64,000 nt of DNA. It comes from an uncultured Saprospiraceae bacterium. GTDB taxonomy: Bacteria > Bacteroidota > Bacteroidia > Chitinophagales > Saprospiraceae. Both the position numbers and the translations under genes were made by a program. Positions within the stretch are counted from its first letter, which is position 1; every line of letters starts with the position of its first letter. This document shows, in pieces, positions 52,449 through 60,933 of this stretch. Where the stretch lies: NCBI GenBank assembly GCA_937926205.1, contig CALEYL010000053.1, forward strand, positions 124,001 to 188,000, read 5' to 3'. The notes beneath the pieces are model-generated. The model was given only the letters and a program-made list of their open reading frames with translations. It made no database searches and was not told the DNA's origin.

Positions 52449-53600
52449 TTACTCCTTAGAGATGATTTCATCCTTAGGTTCATCCCCTTTAATCTTTACT
52501 TTCATGCCGTCAAAAATACCTGCAGGTTTGTTTTTCAACAAGGTTGTGCCATCTTCGATTCCGCGTACAATGGCAAAATCCGGTGTCATTTTCACCAATG
52601 ATACCGGCACCAGATGAAGTTGCGAATCCTTCACCGTATAAACCGATTCCTGGTTGACCAGCAATTCCCGGGGCAGTTTCAGCGCATTTGAAATGCTGCT
52701 GGCAGTGATTTCACCACGCAGATACATGCCGTCGCGCAGGTTCGGGCCGCTGACGCCGATAAAGACTTTTACTGTTTGGGTTCCCGGATCTACCTGATCG
52801 CCTATGCGCCGCACCGTTCCATTCCACTGCCCGGCAATATCGCCGGAGACCAGCTTCACCTGACTTCCCGGTCGAACATATTGCAGATCGGCTACCGTTA
52901 CCGTACCTTCCAGTTCGTAATTTCCTGTGCTCATCAGTTCGCCTAATTTCTGACCGACGCGCACAACGGCGCCCGGGTAAATGGATACCTGAATGAGCGT
53001 ACCATTGAATGGCGATTGAATGCGGTACTTCGAAAGGCGTTCTTCAGCGCTTTTGATGGTGTAATAGGAATTGTGGAGGTTGCGCGATGCAACGAAGTAT
53101 TTTTCCTGTTGATTCAGCGGTTTTGGAAATGCGGGAATGGGCTTTTCCGGATCAAACTGATCAAGGTATTGCTTCCAGTTTTTGAAGCTTTCCGGATAGT
53201 CGATTTTTAAATCGGGCATCATCTGGGTAATGGCATTCAGCAAACTGCTTTTTTGTGCCAATAGCCCCAAACGCGCTTCGGTCTCGTCTATGCTGCACAA
53301 AATGCTGCCTTTGGGAAAAGTGCTGCCTACTTTGAATGGCCGGGAAGTTTCCTTCAGCAAGCCGCCTACTTCAGCAAACAGTTCAATTTTTTCGAATGCG
53401 GCCAATCGCCCCTGGACTTCAAGCGAAGAGGGTATGTTCTGATTTACAGCAGCCATAACCTCAACCTCGGTCACCCGTTTGGCTTCGGTTTTTCTTTCCG
53501 GTTCCTGTTTTTGGCTGCCCAGATAGCGCGAAAGCGCAAAAGATCCAACCAGAACCAGAATGCCGGCTACAATACTCAATCTGCGGGTAAGGGTACTCAT
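52449..53600 (-). CDS. Membrane-fusion (periplasmic adaptor) protein of the RND pump
   Basis: 383 residues. N-terminal membrane helix, then VQGRLAAFEKIELFAEVGGLLKE (lipoyl half: QGRLAAFEKIELFAEVGG), a helical hairpin, IQSPFNGTLIQVSIYPGAVVRVGQKLGEL (second lipoyl half) and the beta-barrel. Links inner pump and TolC. 60 nt before the pump gene. Confidence 0.92.
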   Translation of the reverse strand: MSTLTRRLSIVAGILVLVGSFALSRYLGSQKQEPERKTEAKRVTEVEVMAAVNQNIPSSLEVQGRLAAFEKIELFAEVGGLLKETSRPFKVGSTFPKGSILCSIDETEARLGLLAQKSSLLNAITQMMPDLKIDYPESFKNWKQYLDQFDPEKPIPAFPKPLNQQEKYFVASRNLHNSYYTIKSAEERLSKYRIQSPFNGTLIQVSIYPGAVVRVGQKLGELMSTGNYELEGTVTVADLQYVRPGSQVKLVSGDIAGQWNGTVRRIGDQVDPGTQTVKVFIGVSGPNLRDGMYLRGEITASSISNALKLPRELLVNQESVYTVKDSQLHLVPVSLVKMTPDFAIVRGIEDGTTLLKNKPAGIFDGMKVKIKGDEPKDEIISKE

Positions 53601-53620
53601 TTCAGGTGTTGATTACTTTT

Positions 53621-54103
53621 TTATAGTGAAGTGGTATCTGCGGGCGTCGTATGCATCATCTTTTGAACCAATCGTTTGTACATGCGGCGCAATACTTTTT
53701 TACAAATGGCAACTTCTTCGGCTGGGATGCCTTCAAGCACTTCTTCCACACTGGCCAGCGCATGCGGCAGCATGTCTTCTTTGAGTTTTCGGCCTTTGGG
53801 GGTCAAATAGATGCGCTTGTTCCTTCGGTCGGCAGCATCGGTAACCCTGTAAACGATATCCTGCTTTTCAAGATTTTCCAGAGCCCTGGCAATGGTGCCT
53901 TTGTCCTTGACAACAGATATGACCAGGTCGTGTTGCCGCAAACCGTCCTGCATCCACAAATCAACGAGCACGCCCATGTGCGTTGAATACAAACCTTCAA
54001 CGTCATCGCCTGCGCGCTTGCGGATGTCGCTGCTGAGTAGCCTTCCGACACGATTGGTTAGAAAAACCAGAGAATCTAATGGGTTGTATGGGTGTTGGCT
54101 CAT
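53621..54103 (-). CDS. MarR-family regulator of the efflux operon
   Basis: 160 residues, winged helix with QHDLVISVVKDKGTIARALENLEKQDIVYRVTDAADRRNKRIYLTPKGR (core DAADRRNKRIYLTPKG wing). First gene of the efflux operon, 20 nt before the adaptor gene; most likely a ligand-responsive repressor of it. A dyad GTTGC-N4-GCAAC lies 10 bp upstream. Confidence 0.9.
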   Translation of the reverse strand: MSQHPYNPLDSLVFLTNRVGRLLSSDIRKRAGDDVEGLYSTHMGVLVDLWMQDGLRQHDLVISVVKDKGTIARALENLEKQDIVYRVTDAADRRNKRIYLTPKGRKLKEDMLPHALASVEEVLEGIPAEEVAICKKVLRRMYKRLVQKMMHTTPADTTSL

Positions 54104-54112
54104 TTACGAGTG

Positions 54113-54126
54113 GTTGCGTTTGCAAC
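54113..54126 (-). promoter_or_regulatory. Dyad GTTGC-gttt-GCAAC upstream of marR
   Basis: Perfect 5-bp inverted repeat 10 bp before the marR ATG; a candidate autoregulatory operator. Motif call only. Confidence 0.4.
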
Positions 54127-54183
54127 GAATAACACCCGAAGAAAAAAAGAGTTTAAGTATGAAGGAGAGAGTTTGTGATTTTT

Positions 54184-56052
54184 TTACAAATCTTTCAATT
54201 GCCTTGCAAAACCATTGACCCCGCCGGCCTTCATACGCGACGCGAGTTGATCGGCCTGAGCTTTGTCGGCATAGGCGCCTACAAGCATTTTATACACGGT
54301 TTTACCCCCCAGTTCATTGATGTTGACGATGATTTTTTCGCCGAACTGTCTTTGTAACTTTTCTGCCTGCACCAACACATTGCCATATTCGTAGAAGGCG
54401 CCAATCTGAACCCCCCAGCCAACGGGATCCTGCTTTTTCACACTAAATTCAAACAGTCCTTTGCCGGTGGAAACATTGGCAGGCACTTCGGGAACAACGG
54501 GCGGGTTCTTTGCTTCACTGCGACGCAAAGCTTCGGCAACGGCCCGATCTGCATTCACGCGACCATAGCCATAGCGGGGCGAGTGGCCGTCTACATATTC
54601 AGAAGGATTGCCGATTTTATCGGCGGTTTGTTGCAGAATTTCTTTCACTTCTTTGGCTTTCAGGTCGGGGTTGGCGGATAGTATGAGCGCGCAAATGCCG
54701 GCTACCAAAGGCGTGGAGCTGGAAGTACCGCCAAAATGCTTGTAGTATTGCCCGCGGGAACGACCGTCGCGCCAGTATTTGTAATTACCCGTTTCACCGT
54801 TCAGGCCTTCGTCCCACCAGGCACGTGCGGCAATAATCGGCCAATCGCCGTTGGAGGGAGCACAAACCGAAACTTCCCTTCCCCGGTTGGAATAGCCGGC
54901 GTAGGTATCCTGGCTGGTGCAGGCGCCAACGGCAATCACATCGGGATGTGCTGCATAAAAGTTGATGTAGTCGAGGTCGTCGTTGCCGGCAGCAAACAAA
55001 ATAACGCAGCCTTTTCCTCCCCTGCCCTGGCGCGCTGCCCTGGCAATGGCTTCTGTTTTCAGGGAGCCGAGCTGGTAAGCCTGATCTGTGGTACCCCAGC
55101 TGCAACTGATGATATCTGCTCCGTTTTTGATGCAATAATCGAACATTTCATCGGTGGTGCTCACACTGAAAGAGGTGCCGCTCAGGGGCATAAATTTGGC
55201 ATTGGGCGCCGAGCCGACGATGCCCTGTCCGTTAGAAGCAGCAAGCGCCACACTCGCGCAGGGGGTGCCGTGGGTATAACGCACATCCCCCTGCTGCACA
55301 ACCGTAGACTTATTCCAGAGGTCGTAGGGCTTGAGCACTTTGTCTTTCAGATCGGGATGCGTCAGGTCGAATCCGTTGTCAATCAAAGCGATGACCACAT
55401 TGGAGCTGCCAGCATTCCCGAGGCGGTTCCAGGCGTCCACTACCTTAGCGTCAGCGCCTTTTTTGAGTCTGTAGTTGACGTCCTTAACAAGCCCGTCGTT
55501 TTTCAGGTGCCATTCGTGCGGCAAAAGATCGTCGGGGGGCATGGAAAATGCGTATTCATCCAGGGGCGTATCAAAATCGGGCTCTGCCAGTTTTACCAAA
55601 GAGCTTTCCTGCAAAGCCTGCGCCACTTTCAGCGGATTGGGCGATTGGGGCGTCACCCGGACGATGATGGCGCCGGGACTGCGCTCCTGTACCAATAAAA
55701 GGTGAAATTCGTCCAGCACGAGCTGCTGTTCTCCCGGGCCGACGCCGTCCTGAAAAACAAGATAAATGTCGCCGGTAGGCACCATCGGACGGTTGCTGCC
55801 TTCCGGATAATAAACGTGCGTACCCACTTCAACTTCGTCAAGTTCGCGCACTTCATCAAGTTTGGCATCAATCGTATCGTCGCCTTTGTTGAGCGACACA
55901 ATTTGAAAACCGCCCAGGTTTTGCAACAATTCCGTTTCGATGTAATCGGGTTGCTCCAGGCCGCGGTCTGTCGTGGTTTTCAACCCCACCCATTGTTTGC
56001 TTTTCCGGAGGGCGATGTCGCCTTTTCCGCCTTTGATGATCAGCTTACTCAT
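54184..56052 (-). CDS. Subtilisin-like (S8) protease with C-terminal SPOR domain
   Basis: 622 residues from the ATG at 56052 (MSKLIIKGGKGDIALRKSK). After a ~165-residue pro-like region comes the S8 domain with the whole triad: Asp in VIALIDNGFDLTHPDL, His in THGTPCASVALAA and Ser in GGTSSSTPLVAG. The last ~75 residues (GWGVQIGAFYEYGNV, ..KMLVGAYADKAQADQLASRM) form a SPOR peptidoglycan-binding domain. No signal peptide is visible with this or the longer start, which is odd for a SPOR protein. Role unknown. Confidence 0.88.
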   Translation of the reverse strand: MSKLIIKGGKGDIALRKSKQWVGLKTTTDRGLEQPDYIETELLQNLGGFQIVSLNKGDDTIDAKLDEVRELDEVEVGTHVYYPEGSNRPMVPTGDIYLVFQDGVGPGEQQLVLDEFHLLLVQERSPGAIIVRVTPQSPNPLKVAQALQESSLVKLAEPDFDTPLDEYAFSMPPDDLLPHEWHLKNDGLVKDVNYRLKKGADAKVVDAWNRLGNAGSSNVVIALIDNGFDLTHPDLKDKVLKPYDLWNKSTVVQQGDVRYTHGTPCASVALAASNGQGIVGSAPNAKFMPLSGTSFSVSTTDEMFDYCIKNGADIISCSWGTTDQAYQLGSLKTEAIARAARQGRGGKGCVILFAAGNDDLDYINFYAAHPDVIAVGACTSQDTYAGYSNRGREVSVCAPSNGDWPIIAARAWWDEGLNGETGNYKYWRDGRSRGQYYKHFGGTSSSTPLVAGICALILSANPDLKAKEVKEILQQTADKIGNPSEYVDGHSPRYGYGRVNADRAVAEALRRSEAKNPPVVPEVPANVSTGKGLFEFSVKKQDPVGWGVQIGAFYEYGNVLVQAEKLQRQFGEKIIVNINELGGKTVYKMLVGAYADKAQADQLASRMKAGGVNGFARQLKDL

Positions 56053-56207
56053 ATGTTGTCGTGGATTGTATGCATATTTTAAGAATCGAAAATTAGGCAT
56101 TTTTTGGGAGCGGCCAAGGATGCGGGGGAATTTTCTGTTTATCTTCGCCACAAACCACCGTCCGCACAGGCTAAAAATGTGGTTTCGAATACAAACCCAC
56201 GTTGATC

Positions 56208-56891
56208 ATGACAGAAGAAAAAACAAACAACTCAGACAGCAAACTGGGGTTATTAAATATTCTCGTCATCGTTCTGTCCATTTACGTTTTGGGGGCATTA
56301 GTTGTAGATACAGCCTATAAACTGGCGCCTGAAACATCCTCCCTGCTGCAATACATCGACCTTTTCATTTGCGCTTTTTTCTTTGTTGAATTTTGCATTC
56401 GTTTCTCCCGGGCTGAAAATAAGCTAAGCTTTATGCGCTGGGGCTGGATTGACCTCGTTTCCTGCATTCCGATGGTCGATTATCTGCGTGCCGGGCGCCT
56501 CCTGCGGCTCATCCGTTTGCTTCGCATCATCAGGGCCTTTCGATCGATTCACCAGCTGACCAGCCATATTTTTGCCAACCGGGCACAGGGCGCATTTACT
56601 TCTGTTTCCGTGATTGCCATATTGCTGGTGATTTTTTCCGCCATTGCCATCCTCCAGGTTGAGGACGACCCGAACAGCAACATCAAAACCGCTGAAGACG
56701 CCATCTGGTGGGCATACGTCACCATCACCACGGTCGGTTACGGGGATAAATTTCCGGTTACCACGGAAGGTCGGATCATTGCTGCCATTCTGATGACCGC
56801 CGGAGTCGGGTTGTTTGGCACCTTTACGGCGTTTGTCGCTTCGTGGTTCGTAGAGGGCAATAAAGCTGCCGATGAAAAAAGTGATTTGTAA
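56208..56891 (+). CDS. Voltage-gated potassium channel (six-helix)
   Basis: 227 residues from the ATG at 56208 (another at 56202). Six helices; S4 has regularly spaced Arg (LRAGRLLRLIRLLRIIRAFR), and the pore carries the K+ selectivity filter TTVGYGD. Standard bacterial Kv-type channel with no large cytoplasmic domain. Confidence 0.94.
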   Translation: MTEEKTNNSDSKLGLLNILVIVLSIYVLGALVVDTAYKLAPETSSLLQYIDLFICAFFFVEFCIRFSRAENKLSFMRWGWIDLVSCIPMVDYLRAGRLLRLIRLLRIIRAFRSIHQLTSHIFANRAQGAFTSVSVIAILLVIFSAIAILQVEDDPNSNIKTAEDAIWWAYVTITTVGYGDKFPVTTEGRIIAAILMTAGVGLFGTFTAFVASWFVEGNKAADEKSDL

Positions 56892-57006
56892 AATAATGTA
56901 ACTCTTCTCCTGAATTGTGTAATCACAACCAATTTAAAGAATCCCACCTTTGCAGGATAAATTTCACACGCCTTAATCTTATGCGTGTGCACAAAATCAA
57001 ACGTTT

Positions 57007-57591
57007 ATGAAATATGTATTAACTGTGACAATGGCTGCCATTTTAATGGTCAATGTCGCAAATGCCCAGCATGTAAACATTGGATTAAAAGGCGGGTTAA
57101 ACCTCTATAACATCAACAACGACCAGGGCTCATCCAATGACACAAAAGCCGGAGTCTATATAGGATTGCTCGGGCATATTCACCTTGCCCGGCAATGGGC
57201 ATTCCAACCGGAGCTTGTGTTCTCTGTTCAGGGAACAAAATATACTTCCGGGCTGGTTGATACCCGGTTGAACCTGAATTATGTCAATGTGCCTTTACTG
57301 ATTCAATACATGTTCGATAATGGGTTCAGGATACAAGCCGGCCCGCAGATTGGCTTTCTGGCCTCTGCAAAAGCCAATGCCAACGATAACAATACAGACA
57401 TCAAAGACAATTACAAAGCCGTAGATCTGGGCCTGGGCGTGGGTATGAGTTATGTGCATCCGCCCTCCGGCGTTGGACTGGATGTTAGGTACAATCTTGG
57501 TTTGAGTAACATCAATGAAAATACAGCTGCAGTTTCAACCAACAGAGGTATACAGCTTGGGTTATTTTATCTTTTCGGTCATAAGTCGTAA
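57007..57591 (+). CDS. Outer-membrane beta-barrel protein (PorT/OMP_b-brl_2 type)
   Basis: 194 residues, signal peptide ending ANAQ, then NIGLKGGLNLYNINND and an alternating-strand barrel with FQPELVFSVQGTKY, NVPLLIQYMF and the end RGIQLGLFYLFGHKS. Typical small Bacteroidota barrel; function unknown. Confidence 0.88.
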   Translation: MKYVLTVTMAAILMVNVANAQHVNIGLKGGLNLYNINNDQGSSNDTKAGVYIGLLGHIHLARQWAFQPELVFSVQGTKYTSGLVDTRLNLNYVNVPLLIQYMFDNGFRIQAGPQIGFLASAKANANDNNTDIKDNYKAVDLGLGVGMSYVHPPSGVGLDVRYNLGLSNINENTAAVSTNRGIQLGLFYLFGHKS

Positions 57592-57653
57592 ACCTCTTCC
57601 ACAACATTCGATTTGCATCCTTCCTAAAATGGAGGAATGCTGCATCGCCAACC

Positions 57654-57690
57654 AACAAGAGTCATTCCGAAATTCAGGATGGCTCTTGTT
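57654..57690. terminator. Hairpin after the barrel gene
   Basis: AACAAGAG and CTCTTGTT enclose a partly paired 21-nt middle. No T-run follows, so factor-independent termination is uncertain. Confidence 0.35.
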
Positions 57691-57819
57691 AGTCGTTATG
57701 GATCTAATAATAGACAAGTTCTTCTCCAATATTTACGATGCTTTGGAAGTTTAATACATGTAACCGCAGCCTTTTCTCCTGTGTTTTTCGTATTGGGATA
57801 AAACACAAATAGCTACGCC

Positions 57820-58539
57820 ATGAAAACATTGATGATTACCTTGTATACGCTTAGTTTTTCGCTAATTGGCAATTCGTTTCAGCACCCCGTATCAACCCAA
57901 TCCCGGCCAATTAATGGAATGTCCAGCCGTATGCTGCCACCCAAAGCAGAAACGACAGATTGGGAATTGGTTGTTAGTAAGGGTGGCATTAACATTTACA
58001 CACGCCCCAATTTGAATTCAGGCGTCGACGAAGTTCGGATAACGACTCAAATAAAATCTAGCTTACAAGGTATAATGGCGCTTTTGGGTGATGTTCGTGA
58101 ATATCCCAATTGGGTATTTAAATGCATCATGGCCAAAAGGTTAAAGACCGTCAGTGAACAGGAGTATTATTATTACACCCAATCGGATATGCCTTTCCCC
58201 ATGAAGGATCGCGACCTCGTGATTCATTCCAGACAGTGGCAGGATAAAAACGGCGTGGTCTATTCCCGCTCCGAAGGTGTACCGGATTTTATTTCTGATG
58301 ATGAAAACATGGTAAGGATAAAATCGTTTGAAGCTAATTGGAAAATCGCCCCCGCTAAAGATGGAACCGTTGACCTTGATTATACGGTCAAAATCGATCC
58401 GGGAGGAAATATCCCGGCTTGGGTGAGTAACCTGGTGATCACAAAAGGACCTTTAAAAACGATGGAGAACTTGCTTGAATTCGTCTCACAACAAAAATAC
58501 CAACAAGCTAAGGACTTATCTTATATTAATGAGAAGTAG
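57820..58539 (+). CDS. START-domain lipid-binding-like protein
   Basis: 239 residues with a hydrophobic N-terminus likely to be a signal peptide. The rest follows the START/SRPBCC pattern: WELVVSKGGINIYTRPN, LLGDVREYPNWVFKCIMAKRL, YTQSDMPFPMKDRDLVIHSR and the long C-terminal helix (VITKGPLKTMENLLEFVSQ). Probably binds a hydrophobic ligand in the periplasm. Confidence 0.85.
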   Translation: MKTLMITLYTLSFSLIGNSFQHPVSTQSRPINGMSSRMLPPKAETTDWELVVSKGGINIYTRPNLNSGVDEVRITTQIKSSLQGIMALLGDVREYPNWVFKCIMAKRLKTVSEQEYYYYTQSDMPFPMKDRDLVIHSRQWQDKNGVVYSRSEGVPDFISDDENMVRIKSFEANWKIAPAKDGTVDLDYTVKIDPGGNIPAWVSNLVITKGPLKTMENLLEFVSQQKYQQAKDLSYINEK

Positions 58540-58688
58540 CACCCTCGCGATGCCCTCAGTTGTCCGTGCCCTGCTCTTCCGAAGTAGCCCATCTCTTTCC
58601 TCCAGTCGTGACATTTGTAAGGCGACACGCCTGATTCTTCCCGTAAGGTTGTTTTTATCAGCCAACTCAAGTATTTTGCAAGCTTCTT
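58540..58688 (-). pseudogene. Possible decayed TPR-like coding remnant
   Basis: One minus-strand frame reads EACKILELADKNNLTGRIRR then VALQMSRLEERDGLLRKSRA, with the look of a tetratricopeptide helix pair, but there is no start and no continuing gene on either side. Weak evidence. Confidence 0.25.
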
Positions 58689-58696
58689 AATCGCTA

Positions 58697-58715
58697 TTCA
58701 GGGGAAAACCCTGAA
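58697..58715. repeat. Hairpin TTCAGGG-gaaaa-CCCTGAA before the esterase
   Basis: Perfect 7-bp stem ending about 30 nt before the esterase ATG. Could be a binding dyad or a leader hairpin. Confidence 0.4.
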
Positions 58716-58745
58716 AGTGGACGGAAAACGCTTTAAATGAGGTCC

Positions 58746-59618
58746 ATGAAAAAGTCAATCGCAAAAGCAGCCTTGCTATCCTGCGTGATGCTCGCCATCC
58801 AGGTAGCGGACGCCCAGGAAGAAAGCTATACCTACAGCGCGGATTCTGAGCGACACGAAGGGGTTCCCAAAGGCACCGTCACCAAATATACCTGGAAAAG
58901 TGCAATCTACGATGGCAATTTCAGGGAGTACTACGTGTACGTCCCCGCCCAGTACGATCCGGCTAAACCCGCAGCGTTGATGGTCTTTCAGGATGGGCAT
59001 GCCTACGTGAAAGAAGACGGGGATTTCCGGGTTCCGATCGTGTTCGATAACCTGATCCAGCAGGGAAAAATGCCGGTTACCATTGGGCTGTTCATCAACC
59101 CGGGGCACGATGCCCCCGAATTCCCTGAAAATCTGTTCCGGAGCAGCAACCGCAGTTGGGAATACGATGAATTAAGCGACCGCTATGTCCGCTTGCTCAT
59201 CGAAGAAATGATTCCGGAACTGGGCAAAAACTACAACCTGGCCAATGACCCGAAAATGAGGGCCATTTGCGGGCTTTCTTCGGGAGGCATCTGCGCGTTT
59301 ACAGCTGCCTGGGAACGGCCGGATTATTTCCACAAAGTGCTGAGCCATATCGGCAGCTTTACAGACATCCGTGGCGGCCATGTCTATCCTGCGCTGATTC
59401 GAAAATCAGCCAAAAAAGACATCAGGGTTTATTTGCAGGATGGTTCCGGCGACCTCGACAACCGTTTTGGCAACTGGTGGCTGGCAAACCAGCAAATGGC
59501 TGCTGCACTTGAATTCCGCGGATATGATTACAAATTTGTGAAAGGCACGGGCGGGCACAATGGTAAGCATGGGGGTTCTGTGCTGCCTGAGGCGCTGGTG
59601 TGGTTGTGGGGGAAATGA
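58746..59618 (+). CDS. Secreted esterase of the PF00756 (enterochelin-esterase-like) family
   Basis: 290 residues from the ATG at 58746 (MKKSIAKAALLSC signal peptide, end ADAQ). Alpha/beta hydrolase with the nucleophile in ICGLSSGGICAF, an acid in LQDGSGDLDN and the His in GTGGHNGKHGG. Related enzymes cleave siderophore or carbohydrate esters. Substrate unknown. Confidence 0.88.
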   Translation: MKKSIAKAALLSCVMLAIQVADAQEESYTYSADSERHEGVPKGTVTKYTWKSAIYDGNFREYYVYVPAQYDPAKPAALMVFQDGHAYVKEDGDFRVPIVFDNLIQQGKMPVTIGLFINPGHDAPEFPENLFRSSNRSWEYDELSDRYVRLLIEEMIPELGKNYNLANDPKMRAICGLSSGGICAFTAAWERPDYFHKVLSHIGSFTDIRGGHVYPALIRKSAKKDIRVYLQDGSGDLDNRFGNWWLANQQMAAALEFRGYDYKFVKGTGGHNGKHGGSVLPEALVWLWGK

Positions 59619-59632
59619 TTGGGCAAGATAAA
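59609..59632 (+). repeat. Short direct repeat, left copy
   Basis: GGGGAAATGATTGGGCAAGA followed by TAAA; overlaps the esterase stop codon. A near copy (GGGGAATGATTGGGGCAAGG, TAAA) is at 60289-60312, so the two flank the gene at 59750-60214. Confidence 0.4.
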
Positions 59633-59749
59633 GGCTCTTTCCTATAGCTTTGGAAAGTTGAAATTCCGGGTTAGATTTACAAGGTTACACGGCCACCAGA
59701 CACTCGACTAAATGGACAGGCACTATTTACCAATAAGCGCATTCTGAAA

Positions 59750-60214
59750 ATGCTTTTTTACATTGAAAAAACAGCCATTGAACTGACTGAAAATAAATAT
59801 GGGCTTCAGTTGAACACAGCCCATGACGTCCTGCCTTTGCCGGGTCAGACCCTGGATGAAGCGATGCATACCATCCAAAAAAATTTTGAACTGGTAAACG
59901 CGCATTTCAGCAAGACCGCTTCGGATACCATTCCCATAGATGAACTCCACGAAGTATGTTTAAAAATTGTGCTTCACTACTTTTACCTTTACAATGCGTG
60001 GAAATATTCCAATGAAAAAGAAAAAGACCGGGATTTGACTTTTCTGCCCAATGACTTTGACCATCCAAACACTTACGACATCATCATTCAATATTTCAAG
60101 CTTAAATACCCAAAAGATTATGCCCTGAAGGGCGCAATTCTCCTGAAAAAAACAAGCGATGAGTTGTTAAAATACGAATACAACAGAGATGAATTTTACA
60201 ATGCTTTCCGATGA
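59750..60214 (+). CDS. Hypothetical protein, 154 residues
   Basis: Not recognised. It begins MLFYIEKTAIELTENKYG and is mostly helical and soluble, with acidic and aromatic residues (LHYFYLYNAWKYSNEKEKDR, YIIQYFKLKYP-like segment), no signal peptide and no membrane helix. It stands alone between the esterase and a convergent secreted-protein gene and is flanked by a short direct repeat. Probably a real gene because of its length and composition. Confidence 0.6.
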   Translation: MLFYIEKTAIELTENKYGLQLNTAHDVLPLPGQTLDEAMHTIQKNFELVNAHFSKTASDTIPIDELHEVCLKIVLHYFYLYNAWKYSNEKEKDRDLTFLPNDFDHPNTYDIIIQYFKLKYPKDYALKGAILLKKTSDELLKYEYNRDEFYNAFR

Positions 60215-60288
60215 TATCGCTGGCTATACTGGGCGGCCGGTTTACCGGTGACGTTTGGTTGAATATTTTCGGAAAGAGACAGTCTGAA

Positions 60289-60312
60289 GGGGAATGATTG
60301 GGGCAAGGTAAA
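60289..60312 (+). repeat. Short direct repeat, right copy
   Basis: Near copy of 59609-59632, on the far side of the hypothetical gene. Confidence 0.4.
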
Positions 60313-60337
60313 CTATGTTACGGCTGGCAAATTTTAT

Positions 60338-60393
60338 TTGACTACGTCGAATGCAAGCATTTTATACTTCATTGAATTTTTCGACGTAGTCAA
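60338..60393. repeat. Inverted repeat TTGACTACGTCGAA / TTCGACGTAGTCAA
   Basis: Perfect 14-bp arms around 28 nt, between two convergent genes. No T-run after either arm. It may be a two-way terminator or a palindromic element. Confidence 0.6.
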
Positions 60394-60459
60394 TTCGCCT
60401 CAGCTGAAACAAAATTTCCTCACCCCCGCACGAGCATGAAATCCAGAAAAAGCGCTTGT

Positions 60460-60933
60460 TTATTGTCCGCTTGCCAGCGTTTCAATATCGGATATGATGT
60501 TAACCACCCTACCAGAGCCTACCACCTGCTGCAGTTGCGCTACATTACGCTCCGGGGCGTCTACAACTTCCAGAATTCCATCGTTCCGGATGATTCCAAG
60601 CACCGTGAGGCCGCCAAACCGCCCGGTATCGCCTAGAACCGTGAGGGTTGTATTGCTGTGAAGGGTCAGCGTTGCGCCGCCTTCTACAATCAAGGCGTCA
60701 ACCACTTCCACTGTATTATTGAGGATCGGGTAAAATGCTGCACGGGCCGGAATGATGACCTGGTCAAATTCGTTGGGAATACGGCCTTCTTTCCAGTTTT
60801 CGGCGCAGCTCCAGTCTGTCGTTCTTCCGGGTTTGCCGCCTTTCCAGGTGGCAGTGGTTTGTGCGTTAAGGAAAGCACTGGTGCTGAAAATCAGGATCAG
60901 GGTTGCTGCGATAGACAAGGTTAGATTTCTCAT
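60460..60933 (-). CDS. Small secreted beta-helix-like protein
   Basis: 157 residues, signal peptide ending LNAQ, then the pattern TATWKGGKPGRTTDWSCAEN, NWKEGRIPNEFDQVIIP and short repeated strands (VDALIVEGGATLTLHSNTTL as ALIVEGGATLTL, LTVLGIIRNDGILEVV). This resembles the start block of Bacteroidota surface proteins with autotransporter-like repeats, but no sorting domain follows. Function unknown. Confidence 0.7.
   Translation of the reverse strand: MRNLTLSIAATLILIFSTSAFLNAQTTATWKGGKPGRTTDWSCAENWKEGRIPNEFDQVIIPARAAFYPILNNTVEVVDALIVEGGATLTLHSNTTLTVLGDTGRFGGLTVLGIIRNDGILEVVDAPERNVAQLQQVVGSGRVVNIISDIETLASGQ

Noticed and set aside
54736..55698. 320-codon plus-strand frame opposite the subtilase
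   Set aside because: Shadow of the S8 protease gene, whose catalytic triad and SPOR domain are clear.
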